64,000 bases of DNA, taken from positions 1,054,001-1,118,000 of the forward strand of contig CAUWAG010000010.1 in assembly GCA_963556695.1 (NCBI GenBank). Reading direction: 5' to 3'. Source of the DNA: Anthostomella pinea. Lineage: Eukaryota; Ascomycota; Sordariomycetes; Xylariales; Xylariaceae. A program made the position numbers and the translations under genes. The notes beneath the pieces were generated by a model, which did no database searches, was not told the origin of the DNA, and saw nothing but the letters and a program-made list of their open reading frames with translations. Below, in pieces: positions 33,751-47,300 of this stretch. How positions within the stretch are numbered: the stretch's first letter is position 1; each line of letters opens with the position of its first letter.

Positions 33751-33899
33751 GCAACTGCAGAGTGAAGGGAGAGTCAGAAGAGCTGGTGTTTGTCGAGTGC
33801 AAGTTTTTGTTCTTAAAAGAAAGAGAAGCGTGGGCAGAGAAATAAAAGATGTAGACTTTGAGGACTCTGGATTAAGTTTATTCGAAGTGTGTCAGGAGT

Positions 33900-33997
33900 T
33901 GGGTTGATATAGACTTAGCGTACAGCACGGGGGCTCTGCTTTTTGTTGTCTTTTGGGGTATTTGGGTTTGGCTCCTCCCTTCCGGTCGAAGAGCTTA
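33900..33997 (+). repeat. dispersed repeat, intact short copy A
   Basis: Homologous over about 80 bases (33917-33997) with 53641-53720. This copy keeps G and C where the other has A and T. The 3' end is followed by an A-rich tail (gaaaataaaaacaag), as in the other copy, suggesting the 3' end of a retroposed element. Confidence 0.7.
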
Positions 33998-35098
33998 GAA
34001 AATAAAAACAAGTCGTGGTCCCCTAATCATTAGACGACGGTGCAAGCCACGTTCGCAGAAATTGGGAGCTTGCTCGTCAAGGTAGTTACTTAGTACAGTG
34101 ATGGCTCGTTATGTCCAATATCACGAGGTACCGCGTCTGGCGAGTCAAATAACTCGCTCAAAAGATGGCACCATTGACAAGTACGGGCTCGGTGGCTTGG
34201 TAGGAATATGAACACCGAAGTTGCTGCTCCGCGGTACCGTGGTTGTGTGTAGACTTTACTGCTTTCCGAGATACATGTAGATAGATACTGTAACTGTGAC
34301 CAGCCTGTGTTTGTGAGCTACCTGTATCGTACACCAGCGGATCGAAACGACGTTACATTTTCACTCGTTCGGCACGTTGGGAGAATTTCCAGCGAGCTGG
34401 ATGCTGCGAGGGTTATTCAACGAGGGGATAGTGAGATCATGCTTAACGCGATGTTGCATATCTGACATCTGGCGATGTCGGTACCATGTTGTCTGACCCT
34501 CAAGGTTGACGCTCGAGGATGATCCCAGATAGCGGCACAATGAGCGTGTGCTCGTAGGGAGTGTAGTCACTGGTCAAAGCTGTCTGCTTGAGCATATTAT
34601 GAGTGCCTAGCGTGACACTTGGGTTGACGAGGCGTATTTCAGCGTGGTGTGCCGGAAAAGACTCCCGGAGAGAGAGAAAGATAGGTGGAGTAGCACGTTG
34701 AATGGAACTTTAAATGTTATTACTTCATACACCTGAGTGGAGACATCGCTGTGCTGCAATGTATAGTAGAGTTAGCTGGGGGGTCAGTCGCAGATGGAAC
34801 TGACGGCTCACCTTGTCATGACTGACTGAAGTACCGAAGTCGAGCGCATCGGAACAACGATACTGTGTGTCAGGTTGTTGACAGCTGAGCTTGCCCTCGA
34901 CCGATACGAAGGCATGGTGGGAGAAGAATAAAGAGTCTGTGAAATGTGAAAACGCTAAGTGCACATCAGGCTGGGAGCATAAGCACACGATGATGCAGAG
35001 AGGGTGAGATGGTCGGAAGTTGGATTGGGCGAATATGGACAGATACCCAGGTACAAAGTTCAATTCGCTGCATATGTACGCACAACACCGCTTCCTAC
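33998..35098. other. intergenic, no gene supported
   Basis: Holds the 3' flank of the aminopeptidase gene. Minus ORF 35063-34725 is Cys/His/Phe-rich and sits just downstream of that gene; I regard it as chance. Confidence 0.45.
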
Positions 35099-36660
35099 CT
35101 AATCAACGAAGATCTTCGTCTCGAGCTCTGAGTAGTGCGATAGATAAGACTCAAAGAGCTTGATACCATGCTCAATATCGTGGGTTCCACCTGTCTCCCG
35201 GATGCTGTGCATGCTCAGCTGCGGGTTGCCCAAGTCCAGAGTTCGCACTCCAAGCTTTGCGGAGAGCATGGGACCAATCGTGCTTCCGCAAGATGAATCG
35301 TTCCGCACGACGAACAGCTGCAAGGGAACACCAGCACGCTTTGCCATTTCCTGAAGCAGGACGATTCCAGGCGAGTTGGTAGCGTAGCGTTGGTTTGCGT
35401 TGATCTTGATTACGGTACCCTTGTTCATCTCTGGCTGGTGGTTTGATTCGTACTTGCCAACATAGTTGGGGTTGACTGAATGTGCCATATCTGCAGATAC
35501 AAGGAAAGAGACAGCCATGCTCTGCTCGAAGGCAGTAGACAAGTCGATTTCTGGATCAGAGCTGATGTGCTCCCATGACTTGTCAGAGGCCGAATCGCTA
35601 TGGCGACCACCAGCAAGAACAGAGAGTCTGCGGACGACGGCGGGCAGGAGGTCAGAGTTGGCGCCCTGAGCTGAAGTCGATCCGATTTCTTCGTGATCAA
35701 AGCAGGTGATCAGGCGGATGGACGTCTCATTGTTCAGGCTTGAAGACGCAACGGACTCGATGAGACCCATGACGCTGCAGTACGTCATGTTGAGGTTGTC
35801 AAGTCTCGCGGAGTAGATGAACTCCTCATTGAGACCGCCGAGGCATGATTTCTGGACGTCATAGAGTACCATTTCGAAATCAACCACGTCCTCGACCTTG
35901 ACACCCGCCTGCTCAGCGATCAGCTCCAATATGTACGGGTGGTGGCGATCAGCCATGTCCTTCAACGGCTGGAAGGTTTCATCGGCATTTGTGACTTTCG
36001 CGTCGTCTTTCGTCTCGTCTTTCTTGCCAGTTCTGTTGAGCTCGGCGGCCACCATGCCTGCAATGGGGAACAGCTCGTTCTCTTTGTTGGGGTTGAACTC
36101 AGATGATCGGTCGAGATGGATGGCCAGAGTTGGAATGCGAATGATGGGCCGGTCGACCTTGACCAGCTTCTGAGCAAAGTTCCCCTTCCCGTCCTTCACC
36201 AAGGCTCGCCCTGCAATGGACAGGTCTCTGTCAAACCAACTGTGCCAGATGCCACCTCCGTAGGTCTCAACGCCGACTTGCATGAATCCAACACTGCTCT
36301 TCTTGCTCACCGGCTTTATGCGCAGGCACGGCGAGTCTGTATGGGCGCCAAGCATGGCGATTGGGTTTCCAGGCTTCCATTTTGAACCGATAGCGAATGC
36401 GACGATGGTCGAGGCATTCCGAGTCATGTAGTACTTTCCGCCCGGCTTCAGGGTGGACGACCAGTTGTCTCGCTCTTTTATAGCGGTGAATCCCGCCTTC
36501 TCCAGTCGCGTGATGGACGATTGGACGGCATGGTAAGCTGGAAGAGAGGCCGACAGTTAGCTACCCAGCGATCACTGGTATAACGTAGGGGCGGATACTC
36601 ACGAGTAGGCGAGGCATTGACGAAGTCGAGAAAGTCCAGCGCTGCCTTGGGAGGTGCCAT
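35099..36660 (-). CDS. aspartyl aminopeptidase, M18 family
   Basis: Dinuclear zinc metallopeptidase that removes N-terminal Asp/Glu from peptides (DNPEP, yeast Ape4/Yhr113w group). Exon 1 36660-36603 and exon 2 36537-35099 join in phase 1 across a 65-base intron, recreating the family signature NASPTPYHAV. The protein is 498 residues, the normal length. Further M18 hallmarks: AMLGAHTDSPCLRIKP (metal His), GGGIWHSWFDRDLSIAGR, LDNLNMTYCSVMGLIES, CFDHEEIGSTSAQGA, DMAHSVNPNYVGKYE, DSSCGSTIGPMLSAKLGVRT and LSMHSIRETGGTHDI. ATG 36660 gives the cytosolic start MAPPKAALDFLDFVNASP. An in-frame ATG at 36831 would add 57 residues that look like a mitochondrial targeting sequence. Confidence 0.95.
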
Positions 36661-36831
36661 CTTGTACGACGAGGTGCCGAAGCGGTGTCTGAAGGAGAAA
36701 AAGGAGGTGTTTGAAGGTCTGGGTCTTGGGCTTGCGAGTAACGGAGCTGTCCAAGGTCGAGCGGACCGGGCCGAGAGTCGAATGCTGCCAGCGAAGTTCA
36801 GGCCGATGAAGCGTGGTACGCCGGAGTTCAT

Positions 36832-39800
36832 CTATACCTCGGAGGTAATGGTAAGTCTTGTCCAATTGGCTCTCTGGCAAGACTCGGGGGAGGTTATACA
36901 AAGACGACTCGCCGTATTTGTCAATCAGTTGCGTCTCGTGGATTGACGATGGTTGACCGTTGACGTGGTTTCGCCGACGTTGGCCGGGAGCTTCTGAATT
37001 GGTGCCACAATCCCGGGCCACACATGGCTTCTCCACACTGGAAGGCACCCGACTGGGCTTATCTTATCGGCAGCCGGCTGGCTTGCATCGGCAGTCCAGC
37101 CCGACGGTCATGATCGAGACTCGATCCTGATAACTCCGAATGACTGCTCATACCTACCACTGCAAAGCATCATTCAACCACTTGGCTGGTTGGCCTGCTT
37201 CATACACATCCCCCGTCGGGGTCTCTGTTGTGCCTTGCCACTTGCAACCCAAACACCATGGGCTGGCGACCTTGCATGCAGCCTCGCCCAGATCTCCTTC
37301 ACACCTCACTCGGCAGTGACGTGATAACGGTATCTGTGGCTCCCTTACCTCTGCCGCCTGCGGCCTGCCACATTCGTCGCCTGCTACAGTCAATGCTACC
37401 TGGTTCCTCCCGCGCTTCGACCCCAACAACCATCGATATGTTACAGATGGGCAGGTAGTTACAATGATTGCGAGCTTTGCGACATCGAGTTGGCGACTTA
37501 CATGAACAGTCCCACAATTGATGCGTTGGCCCAGTCAACAGACAAGCAAGATAGCTTATCACACGAGTCTCTAGCCAAGCTTGCTCTTCGTACATAGATT
37601 GTGGTATGTGAACACTTCGTGTCCCCAGCAACATTGAACTCGATGATGCGTACCCTAGTTTCGATGCAAGTATGGTATGTGCAGGGGACGTTGCTGGAAC
37701 GTAGAGCTGGGGGAGGGCGTCCGTCGAAACAACGCCTCTTCTTGGCCACAAGCATCTCAGGCACGTCAGGCAAACTTGCTTTGATGGGTGCGTGTGCACT
37801 GGGTGTGTGCCACACAGTCTGAGAGGCAGACCTAGGAAAGGTCCCAGACTTGGAATACACAGTATCTCAGCATCTGCAGATAGACTCATTGGGAAGCATG
37901 GGGCGCTCGCCACATCTTTGAAGGCTGCATGGTGACCTCGAAGGCGCGGGGGCAGATCGCATGGGTGACGAGTTGAGCAGCTGCAAACATTTGATCCAGA
38001 GCAGAACGTCTCCCATCATGATCTCTCGAAGGATGTTTCCAGGCCCGCAGGCCAGGGACAGGGCGCATTGTCGACGGGCACCCAACTTGCCATGGGCCAA
38101 TCGCAGCCGGCGGGAGGCGAGGGTGCATGCTGCCTTGCGGAGTCAGAATTCTAAAATAAAATGAACCTGGCAAGCCATCTCCCTATTCGAGATTCCAAGA
38201 TGACGGGATCTCAAGGGTCCTTCCTGTGTGGTGAAGATCACTTCTGCTCCCCTGCCCGATCGAACATTGATGATTCTGTCAGTGAGACTGTGAGCAGTTC
38301 TGAACCACCTAGATTTCTATCTTGCTACAACTGACACTCCCACTGTCGTCGACAAGGGGGTAATGCGACCTGCACGGCAGAGTGTCACAGAGCCCTGCGG
38401 TCGCGGGAAGGAAGAAGCTTCAAGCAGGATGGCGTCGTCCCATGGCCCCAGGGGCCCTCGGGGTCTGCGAGGCAGATCTTCGTAGTTGTGGCCCTGTGCA
38501 TTCGCCTATTCCGGTACTGACCAGGAAATGGGAACTGGGGAAATCCAACATCACCCGCTGGGTATCTCCCAGTTGGCGGGATCAGTCATATCAAACTTGA
38601 ATTGCAGAGTGCGTACATCATATCCGCTATGCGAATCCAATAGGAAGCACTTGCGTACGAGGTGAGGCATAGAGCGGCAAGCGGCTGAGGTGACAGCTAT
38701 CTCACTGCAAGTTTCCTCACCTATGGCCTGCCAGCAGTCTGACCTCGATCGAAGCCGATCGAAGTGCTCATAAGAGGATCGATCAGTCTACAGAGCGAGT
38801 TACTCAGGATTCGCCAGCACGTGTTTCGGGAGCTCGATGCAGCGTAGCCGCACCTTACAAGACAGACCAAGTCCAACTCGGTCGAGGAGGATGAGTCCCC
38901 TCCATGCCGCACAGGCAGACAGGACAAGAGGAAGAACCATCTACATGTACAGTTCAGACAGCTAGCGCGACACGGTGCGGTACTTCCAAGAACCCTTCGG
39001 TACTTGCACTGGCCTCTGCCGGGAAGGCAGCCAATCAGCACACGCCGCCGTACTCCCACCTGGATGTTCATCAGGGTCCATTTCGAGGCAAGGAGGGTGG
39101 AGGGGCCATTGGGGCCAATACCTTTCTTACCTGGTGCTGTGCTGTGCAGTCGTGGTCTGTCGCCTTCTTTTGGAAGTTTGTTGGAATACGAGTGCGCTGT
39201 TCTCGAAGCCAACTGGGGGCTGTTTTGATCCAGTCGTCACGTCACGAAAACATATGTTGGCTGAGCGCTCACCTGTTTTGATCGTTATGTTCACACGAGC
39301 TTTTAGCTTTTCGCGCGCTCAATTGAGGTGGTTTTTTTGAGATGCAAGATGGGCGACGGTGGCGGCGCTATCATTGGCTTACTGTACTAGGATCGGTGCC
39401 CAGACTCATGGCGGGAGGTTAATCCAGATGTCCGTTCGTCGATCAGACAGCCTCGATGGTATCAAGGTTTGAAGCATGAGGAGGTGAATGGGCGAAGGGA
39501 GCTGACCGAGTCATACTACCTTACCTATGTAAGGGTACCGCTTGAGCGATCGTATGGTTTTCTACGCATTCTCGTCCCAGCTATGAGTATCTCCTTTTTG
39601 AAAATGCAGTGTTACCGCCTCGTTGTCACAGAGGGGCCTTGCGAACAAACATCATGTCACAGACACGTCTAACGCTCAGTCTGATAACATTCAGTGAGCG
39701 TCAAGGTCGTATGCCGGCGGGAATGCTAAAAGCAGATAGAGATCAGTGGACGACGGCCAGAACATCACATCAGGACTGTCTTGGAAGCCCAAGAATACTA

Positions 39801-42800
39801 GTGCATGGAAACCTGACGACACGTCGACAATGCGGCGGCCGCCGTTTGTCTTCGATCAGCCGACAGAGCGTGGTCTACTGGTGGCCAGGCTAATAGCAGG
39901 CTGAATGATGGTGTTACATAATGAATGTCTCGTCCTGCGAATCTGGGGTCCATATGCATATATGGAGAGCCGAGCTTTGGGGAAGACTGGTGAAGTGCAC
40001 CCGCTTTCAGAGCAGAGCAGAACAGACGAGATACGTCTCGTCTGAATCGAAACTGAAGAAGCGACGAGTGTGATGCGTGGTGTGTCCAGGGCACACCGAA
40101 CCACATAGGCATCGCGACGACTATCGTCGCAACAAACATTTCCAGTCCTGGTCAGCCCTGATACGGCAAGGTACATATTTAGAGTTGGTAGGGCTTTTCA
40201 TGGCATACATGTAACCAGGAGATCAGGTGCTTATGACAGACGTTTCTCGCTGATATCTCAGCCATAGGTGTGGTGGGATGGATAGTTGTAAGCCTGGTTT
40301 GGCACAGTACCGCAGCCTGTAGATGCCAGGAAAGCTTGCACTGCACGCTCGAGCTCTCGCGGAATCCCTGTCCCAAGGCATGTCAGTCTCAATCATGTTT
40401 GTCACGACGCAATTCCGAGTGAGGTTGATTTCGTCGGAATTGGCCGGGAGACAAACGCTGCATCTTCTCAGTCGCATTAGGTAGCGTGTGAGTGTGTAAT
40501 GAGATACATCGGAGAATTATTAGCACAACGGGACGCTCATGAGATGGAGGGGGCTCAGGTGCTAACACAGGTTACGTGGAAGGCCGTTCTGACAGTTCTG
40601 AAACGGGCGGAGAGCCGTGAAGCTCTATTTTGGCACCAACCTCAAGCTCTGCGCTCTCAGGTCTCACCATGCAAAGACAGCGCGGTCTGTCGGGGTCGAG
40701 TCCGAATGACAACACGAGCGTGAACGCGAAAGGCCTGCCGCGAAGTAAAAACACGGGGAGGAAAGGAAACCAATGTCGGCTCCTCAATCATAACAACACT
40801 CGGCCAACGGAAGCTGATGTTCTGACTGGTGACTCTCGAGTCTCGGCTGGTTTGCGCTTGTTTGAGTTCGATTCGTGATGAATCGAGAATAATGGTAGCG
40901 CCCCGAGGTTCATAAGGTTTAACCGCCGGCGGGGTCTAGCCGGAAACGGCGTCGTAGAGCAACCTTGAAGTCGAGACCAAGCCGTACTACCAAGTCCAAG
41001 TGCCAGCCACAAAGCATTCTAGATCTCCACCTTGATACAGCCGGTCTACGACTCTACGAGGTGGCTTGAAGTTTGAGATGCTCCCATTGCCGACGAGGAG
41101 TCAAAGCTCACCATCGTTGCCGTTGTGGCCTTGTTGTTAGTCGGTGGCCCGTGGCCCATGGCCCGTCGCGGATGCCGTAAGGCTGACTGCGCTCAACCCA
41201 TCAGACGTCGTTCACTTCTTCCAGGGCCTCGTAGCTGCCAGAAACTGCGCTGCTACGGGACACTCGCGACATAGATCCGTATCTTTCTTGTCTCAGGTAC
41301 TTCGCGGAGCGCACGAGGAGAGGAAGTCATGCGACTGGACAGAGCATGCCGAGCTGAGTGGGGGTGATGCAATGAATTGGCCGTAAAGGCCGCAGGGACA
41401 GCGCGTTTGATTCGGTGGCGATTGCTAGCCAGAGACGGTGTGGGTGCAGGTTGCTTGCTGCCCTCATAGGCTCGTCGATGTTGAGGAAACTCGCTCGCTT
41501 CAAGCAAAGCTGATAAGGGAATCGACAGCCGAACACTGGCGGCAATGAGGCTGGCTTGGAAGCTGAGTAGATGAGGAGGTGTATGTATCTTTTCGGTCTG
41601 TAGATCAGTCTATAAGCAGAGTGGCTGACGGACCTGACTTTGGATAGGGCCGGGCTGTGCGGGGGAGGAGAGCTAGGGAGTGTTCAGTCAGCAGTCATGA
41701 ATGTGGTTCAGAGGGACGACATTGCCATTCACACCTTGCTGGAGGGTTTGAAACAGACGGGAGATGCGTTCAAATATATGCGGCCTTCCAACTCTGCAAA
41801 CCGGTTGAATTGCAGCGGACCGCTATGTAATAAGTCAGTCAGTGCAGGAACCAACTCTTAGGCCTTATCGTTTATTTACATAAGGTACCTTACCTACCAT
41901 CTCGTGAGAGGCGATTCTTCGTATTTTTCGTTTTGAAGGCAGCTATCGATGTCATGAAATGCTCTGCATCTTTGCTTTTTCCCTCTCCTCAATCTTGCCA
42001 ACGAGCGTATGGTGGTGAACTGGGGCAGGGATGGTGAGAGGATACCTAGAGGTAGTGCTGGCAGTAGCCCTGGCAGAGAGGAGTGAGGCGCCTGCTTGAC
42101 ATGGCGCTAAGCATGGGGTGCCTGTCCAGGATCCCTGAAGAAAGCCAAAAGCCAAAAGAGCCCGTTGCATTTCATGTTCATCGGACTCTGGAGTCACTGG
42201 ACCGTCGTGTGCTGCTTGATGGGATCAGCAGTGCTGCTCTTCAAGAAGAACTGATGTCTTGTTTCGATTGCAGTTGATGATGAGGGTCTTTACTACCAGT
42301 TCAGGAATGGTATCTAGTAGGTCGCTCTCGACTTCACATGTAAACGTACAACCCTATTATGGCTTTGGGTCTACCTCCTTCGTGCATGTGAAACCCGCTT
42401 TCCTTGGTACCGTAGTCGATGCTGCAGCCCATCAGCATGGACGGCAACGGCAACAGCAACTGCCCGCCATTTGTGATCCTAGGTACCTATCTATCTGCCT
42501 TTTGGTGACCAGGAGACACAACTTCATATCCCATGCTGAGGCTGGCTCGCCTTGGATACATGTAGCAAGATAGTTGCTGGAAAGGCGGGTAGACTGGCTG
42601 AGATCTCTCGACTCCCAACTCAACCACTATACACTGCAATTACTGGTGGAATCGACCCCATCCATTCCTCCTCCATTGTATTGTTTGGTGACAGGTGAGC
42701 ATAGTCCTGCTCTTCAATCCACATTGTTGTCTGCACCTAGGTACATGTACTGTACTTTTAATACGGTATTTGCTGTAGGTGAATCCACCTAGTGCTCAAA

Positions 42801-44361
42801 GCTCAAAGCTCAGACATTTCCTGCCACTGGAATACAACCAATGCACCATTCTGCCATTTTATCAGCAACAAAGCAACCCGGGCCCAACCTTGGAGCTCTC
42901 CACGTTTCTTGCCAGGCCCTCCTACACATCCCACTCATCACTCTTTTCACTCTTTTCATATGCGCATCGATGACCGCATCTCGACCAACAACACCACAAC
43001 ACTGGACCGACTTCAACTTGAGGCTTTTGAAGCTTGTAGTGAGTAGGTATTCCTCTTCAGCCCTATTCCATTACCACCACTACCACCACCACCCAAGCAA
43101 CCACCTACTGCAGTGAGTGCGCACCTGGGCATCTGGGCAAGAGACGCAGGTTGGCGCACAGTGCCAGCAGACGCAGCACACCGAACATTTGAAACTCGGT
43201 GACAGCTGGACGGCTGTAGGTACATTGCGTCTTGACGGGCGGGGCGGCTGCCACTCTGCACTCAGGCCTGTCAGTGGGCAGATCCCCAGTGCCCACTTTT
43301 GCCAATATTTGAATTCCCACTATTGGGATCGATCACTCACAACTTGCACGCGGGAACCTGAACAACCCTGAAGGTGGCACACCAGTGGTCTGCCAGACTC
43401 CAGTCACCAGTGTAGGTACCGCGCCGTACCTTCCTGCGACCTATCCTGATCCTAGCCCCAGCCCAGCCGGGCTCCTATCCCTGCCTGGCGGCCTGGCTCC
43501 GCTCCTCTAGCCTCTCTCCCACTACCGCTTTCCTCCTTCATCCACCAGCCAGACCAGCCCACCACCTGCACCACTAACTGCCACCACTACCTACCTCGAC
43601 CGCCATCACCAGTCTTGTTGCTCTTACCACCTACCACCTACCACTTCTCCGCCTCTTTTCTCTACTTCCCTGTTCTTTCCTGCCGCCCCTACTTTCCTGC
43701 GCAATACACCACAGGCCAACAGCTTTTTTTCTATCGATCCTTCACCGTTGCCGCTTTGAGGAACTCTACGTTGTTGCTCCAAGGTCCTCCTACGCTAACT
43801 CTCTTCCTCGAGCTTGTTTAGCATCTCTCGTTTCAGCCTCCACCGAAACCGACCTACGACACCATTTCAACGTCCAAACTGAGCCCCGCGACACCGTCTA
43901 CCTTCTCAAGAAGTCAGGAACGTCATACAATCGAACAACTACGATCGCCGTATGGTCCAGTCACGACATCCTTGTCTCCACCCGGTTCCCAGTCCTCGTT
44001 CACGCACAGCGCAGCTTGTGCGAACTCGCTCCCTCGACAAACGAGACGACACCGATCTTGACCTAGTTGCGAACATCCGAGTCGCTTCCTGCGGACACGT
44101 ATTGGCCCTCTACATTTCTAGCTCTATGTGGACGTAATCGGCTCCCGCTAGGCAACCTGCAGCCACCAACGGCTTCTTGCCTCATTCCCAGGTATTAACT
44201 CGGCCTCGACCTACCATCATTGCGTCCACGGCAGGATCCTGGAGACTCTGTACGGTGGAATTGTAATTGGACAACGGTCGGGTCACCTTGCCTTGAACCC
44301 AACACGTGTCAGTGTTAGCAAATCGCCTTCGATTTGAGCCAACTCAACCCCTCCCGCGGCC
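36832..44361. other. 7.5 kb interval without a supported gene
   Basis: Between the divergently placed M18 peptidase and MED15. All open frames are short, overlapping, and lack motifs or believable splice patterns. From about 43470 to 43700 the plus strand is C/T-rich with repeated CCACCTACCACC words, typical of a fungal promoter or leader. Part of the interval may be a long MED15 leader or noncoding RNA, which sequence alone cannot show. Confidence 0.45.
43470..43700 (+). promoter_or_regulatory. pyrimidine-rich upstream tract of MED15
   Basis: Strongly C+T-biased plus strand about 0.7-0.9 kb upstream of the MED15 ATG, with repeated CCACCTACCACCT and CTCTTTTCTC words. CT tracts commonly mark core promoters or transcription starts in filamentous fungi. 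Assignment to MED15 is by position only. Confidence 0.35.
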
Positions 44362-47300
44362 ATGGCCGCCAATATGCCCCAGATGGGCGGAGTCGGCCCT
44401 ACGCGGCCTCGCCCGCAGCATCAGCAGCTGTCGCAGCTCATCTACACACAGTTGATGACCCATGGCGTCCAAGGCAATGACTGGCAAGCTCAGGTCCCAG
44501 TCAACCTCCGAGTCACCCACACGATGAACCTGTAAGTAACGGCACAGACATTGTAGGAAATCAACTCTTAACGATTCGCTAGCATCACAAACTCTTTCCT
44601 CGCCTTGCCCCACGTAGACTCGCAAAGTCTCGTGTCATATGGCATGAGGTTCGAACAGGAGGCGTTCGTTACCTCGCCGGATAAAGTCAGTATATATACT
44701 CGTTCCACCACTATCATGTATTGAGCAAATGACTGACGGCTATAGGCAACTTATGATCAGAAGATCGGGGCGCGCATTCAGGAGTTGTTCAAGAAGCGCC
44801 AGGCCAATGAACAGAATATACACAGTACCCTGAACGCCCAGCATGCCGCTCAAGCTCAGGCTCAAGCCCAAGCCCAGGCGCAAATGATGATGAACGGAAA
44901 TATGCAGATGAGGGGGATGGGCCAGCAACCACAGCCAGGACTGCAACACCTTCAACAACAGATGCAGCCTTCTCCCATCCCCCAGCAATCCCAGCAGCCC
45001 GGGATGGGCATGGGTAACCCGGGGGGGATTCCCATGAATCCTAATCATCAAGGAATGCAGATGAACGCACAAATGCGTCCCCAGATGCAGATGCAAGCCG
45101 GGCTGGCAAGTCTCACGCCCCAGGACAGAGCCAAGGTGCTTCACTTAGCCACGGCAAAGCTAAATCAGACGCCCGAGGCACAAAAGGTCCAGCTCCGGGT
45201 GCTGGTACAACAAAAACTCTCGCCGCAGCATATGGCACAGTTGCAGCAAGAGGGCACAGATCCGGTACTATACTTCTACCAGACTCAGATATTGCAGGCC
45301 TCGAGAGGAGGTCAGGCTGGCCCAAATCAAGCCGCAATGCAGCTGCATGCCCAGCAGCAGCGACAGATGAACCATGTTGGTCAGCAAGTACCTGGAGCGC
45401 CCAACGGCGAGTTTGGCCCGTTTGGAAACGTAGAAAGCATCATGAATCAGCAGAAAGCCGGACTCATGGCTCAGGAACAGGGACAAATGGTGGTTCCGGC
45501 GAGTACTGGTCCCGGCCGGAACGCCACACCCCAGCCTATGCCTAACCAAGGCCCCAACCAGCCCGGAATGCCCCATCAGATGCCACAGCAGTTCAACAAT
45601 CAACCGACTCAGCAGTTGAAAATGGACCAAAGAGCCGCTCAAACACAGGCTCAGATCAGAGCTCAAGCGCAGGCGAAGCAGATGCAGGGCCAGCCTGGTG
45701 GGCTCAACGGCGCTGGTGCCGTCTCGCAAAGCCCTGCCATGAACACTTTAAATACTCCTGTGCGTCGAATGCCGATAGGCGAGGGACATCCGCAGCTGGG
45801 CCAGGGCAATGGGCCATTTGGCCAGATGCATGATCCCCGGCTCAACCAAGGTAACCAGCAACCGCAAATGGGACCGAATCCAAACATCATGAGCAGCATG
45901 CTGGCCCAGATGCCCCCGGAGCAACGACAACAGTTTCTAGCTCTACCGCCGGAGAGGAAGAATGATATGATCATGAGGTTCAACGCGACCCAGGCCGCCC
46001 GAGCCGCTCAGGGGCAAATGCCGGGCCGTCCTCAGCCTCAAGCCCCTGGCCAATTCGGGCAAGGCAATCCTATGGCGCAGTTCGCACCCGGAAACAACCA
46101 CGTAGGCCAGCAGCCTAACCAACCCATGGCGACGAATCAGCAGAATCAGATGATGCTACAGCAGCAGCTGAACAGAATGCGACAGAACGTGCCAGGGCAG
46201 AATCGACAGATGCCTCCAGATTCCAATGCGCTGATGGACTCTCTGGATGTGCCAATCAAGGTCTTGGACCAGCTAAGGTCAACTCAGCATACAGAGATTC
46301 CCCCTGAGATCAAGAAATGGGCACAACTTAAGCCATGGCTCGCACAAAAGGGTACCAATCCGAATATGATCAACCAACTTCTAAATGTACAGAATCAGCA
46401 GTTCCAGACCGTCCTAAAGCGGAATCCGACATTGGCTGCTGCAGGTCATCAGGTGCCCCAGTCCAACATGACACAGGCACAGCCAGGTGCTCAACCTCCT
46501 CATGCTCCTAATGCACAGATGCCAGGACAGCCTGCTCAACCCCCTGCCAACATCACTGTCTCCCTCCAGGAGATACAGAATGCCAAGAATCACGACAAGT
46601 TCAAGGGTTGGCCCGACGAGAGGATCCGCATGATGCTTTCTAGCATGAAGATGCACGCCTGGAAGATCCGGGTAAATGGACAGATGCAGGGCGCTCAAAT
46701 GCAGACTCCTCAGACGGCCCAACCAGCTACTGCCAATATAACAGCTCTGGCGCAACCGACGAATGGTCCCAATGTTTCGCAGCAGCAGCAGCAGAACGCA
46801 GGTCCTGATGGTAATACGACGGGGTCAGTCCCCGCTATGAATACCAAGCAATCCCAGAACAACCGGCCGCAACAGAATGCTTCCCCAGCAGTTGCACAGA
46901 AGAAGGGTCTCAAGCGTGCAAGCAACGACGACTTGATCGAAGTGCCGAACGCGTCCAGCACGTCAGTTCAGCGACCGATCTCCCAGCAAACTCAAGCCGG
47001 CCCGTCAGGACATGGACAACTTCCCCAACTTACACCTGCGCAACTTGCCAACATGTCGCCGGAGCAGAGACAAAAATACGAGGCCATGAAAGCCCGACAG
47101 ATGCACATACCGTCGACGGCGGAGGAGATGCAGCGCCTCAAGACACTCGGAGTAGAACAGCAGGTCGCTGTCCGGCAAGAACAGTTACAGGATATACCCA
47201 TGACTCCAGAACAGCACGAAGAAATGGCCCACAAAATCAGGGCTATGATTGGCGAGATGGGCAAACTCAGTAAGGTCCTGGGTCGCTGGTACAGTCTAAC

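Noticed and set aside
34725..35063. 112-codon minus ORF after the M18 peptidase
   Set aside because: Located in the 3' flank, unusual composition, no domain.
38721..39340. Overlapping ORFs on both strands near 39 kb
   Set aside because: High Cys/Arg/Trp content and no splice pattern; looks like chance open frames.
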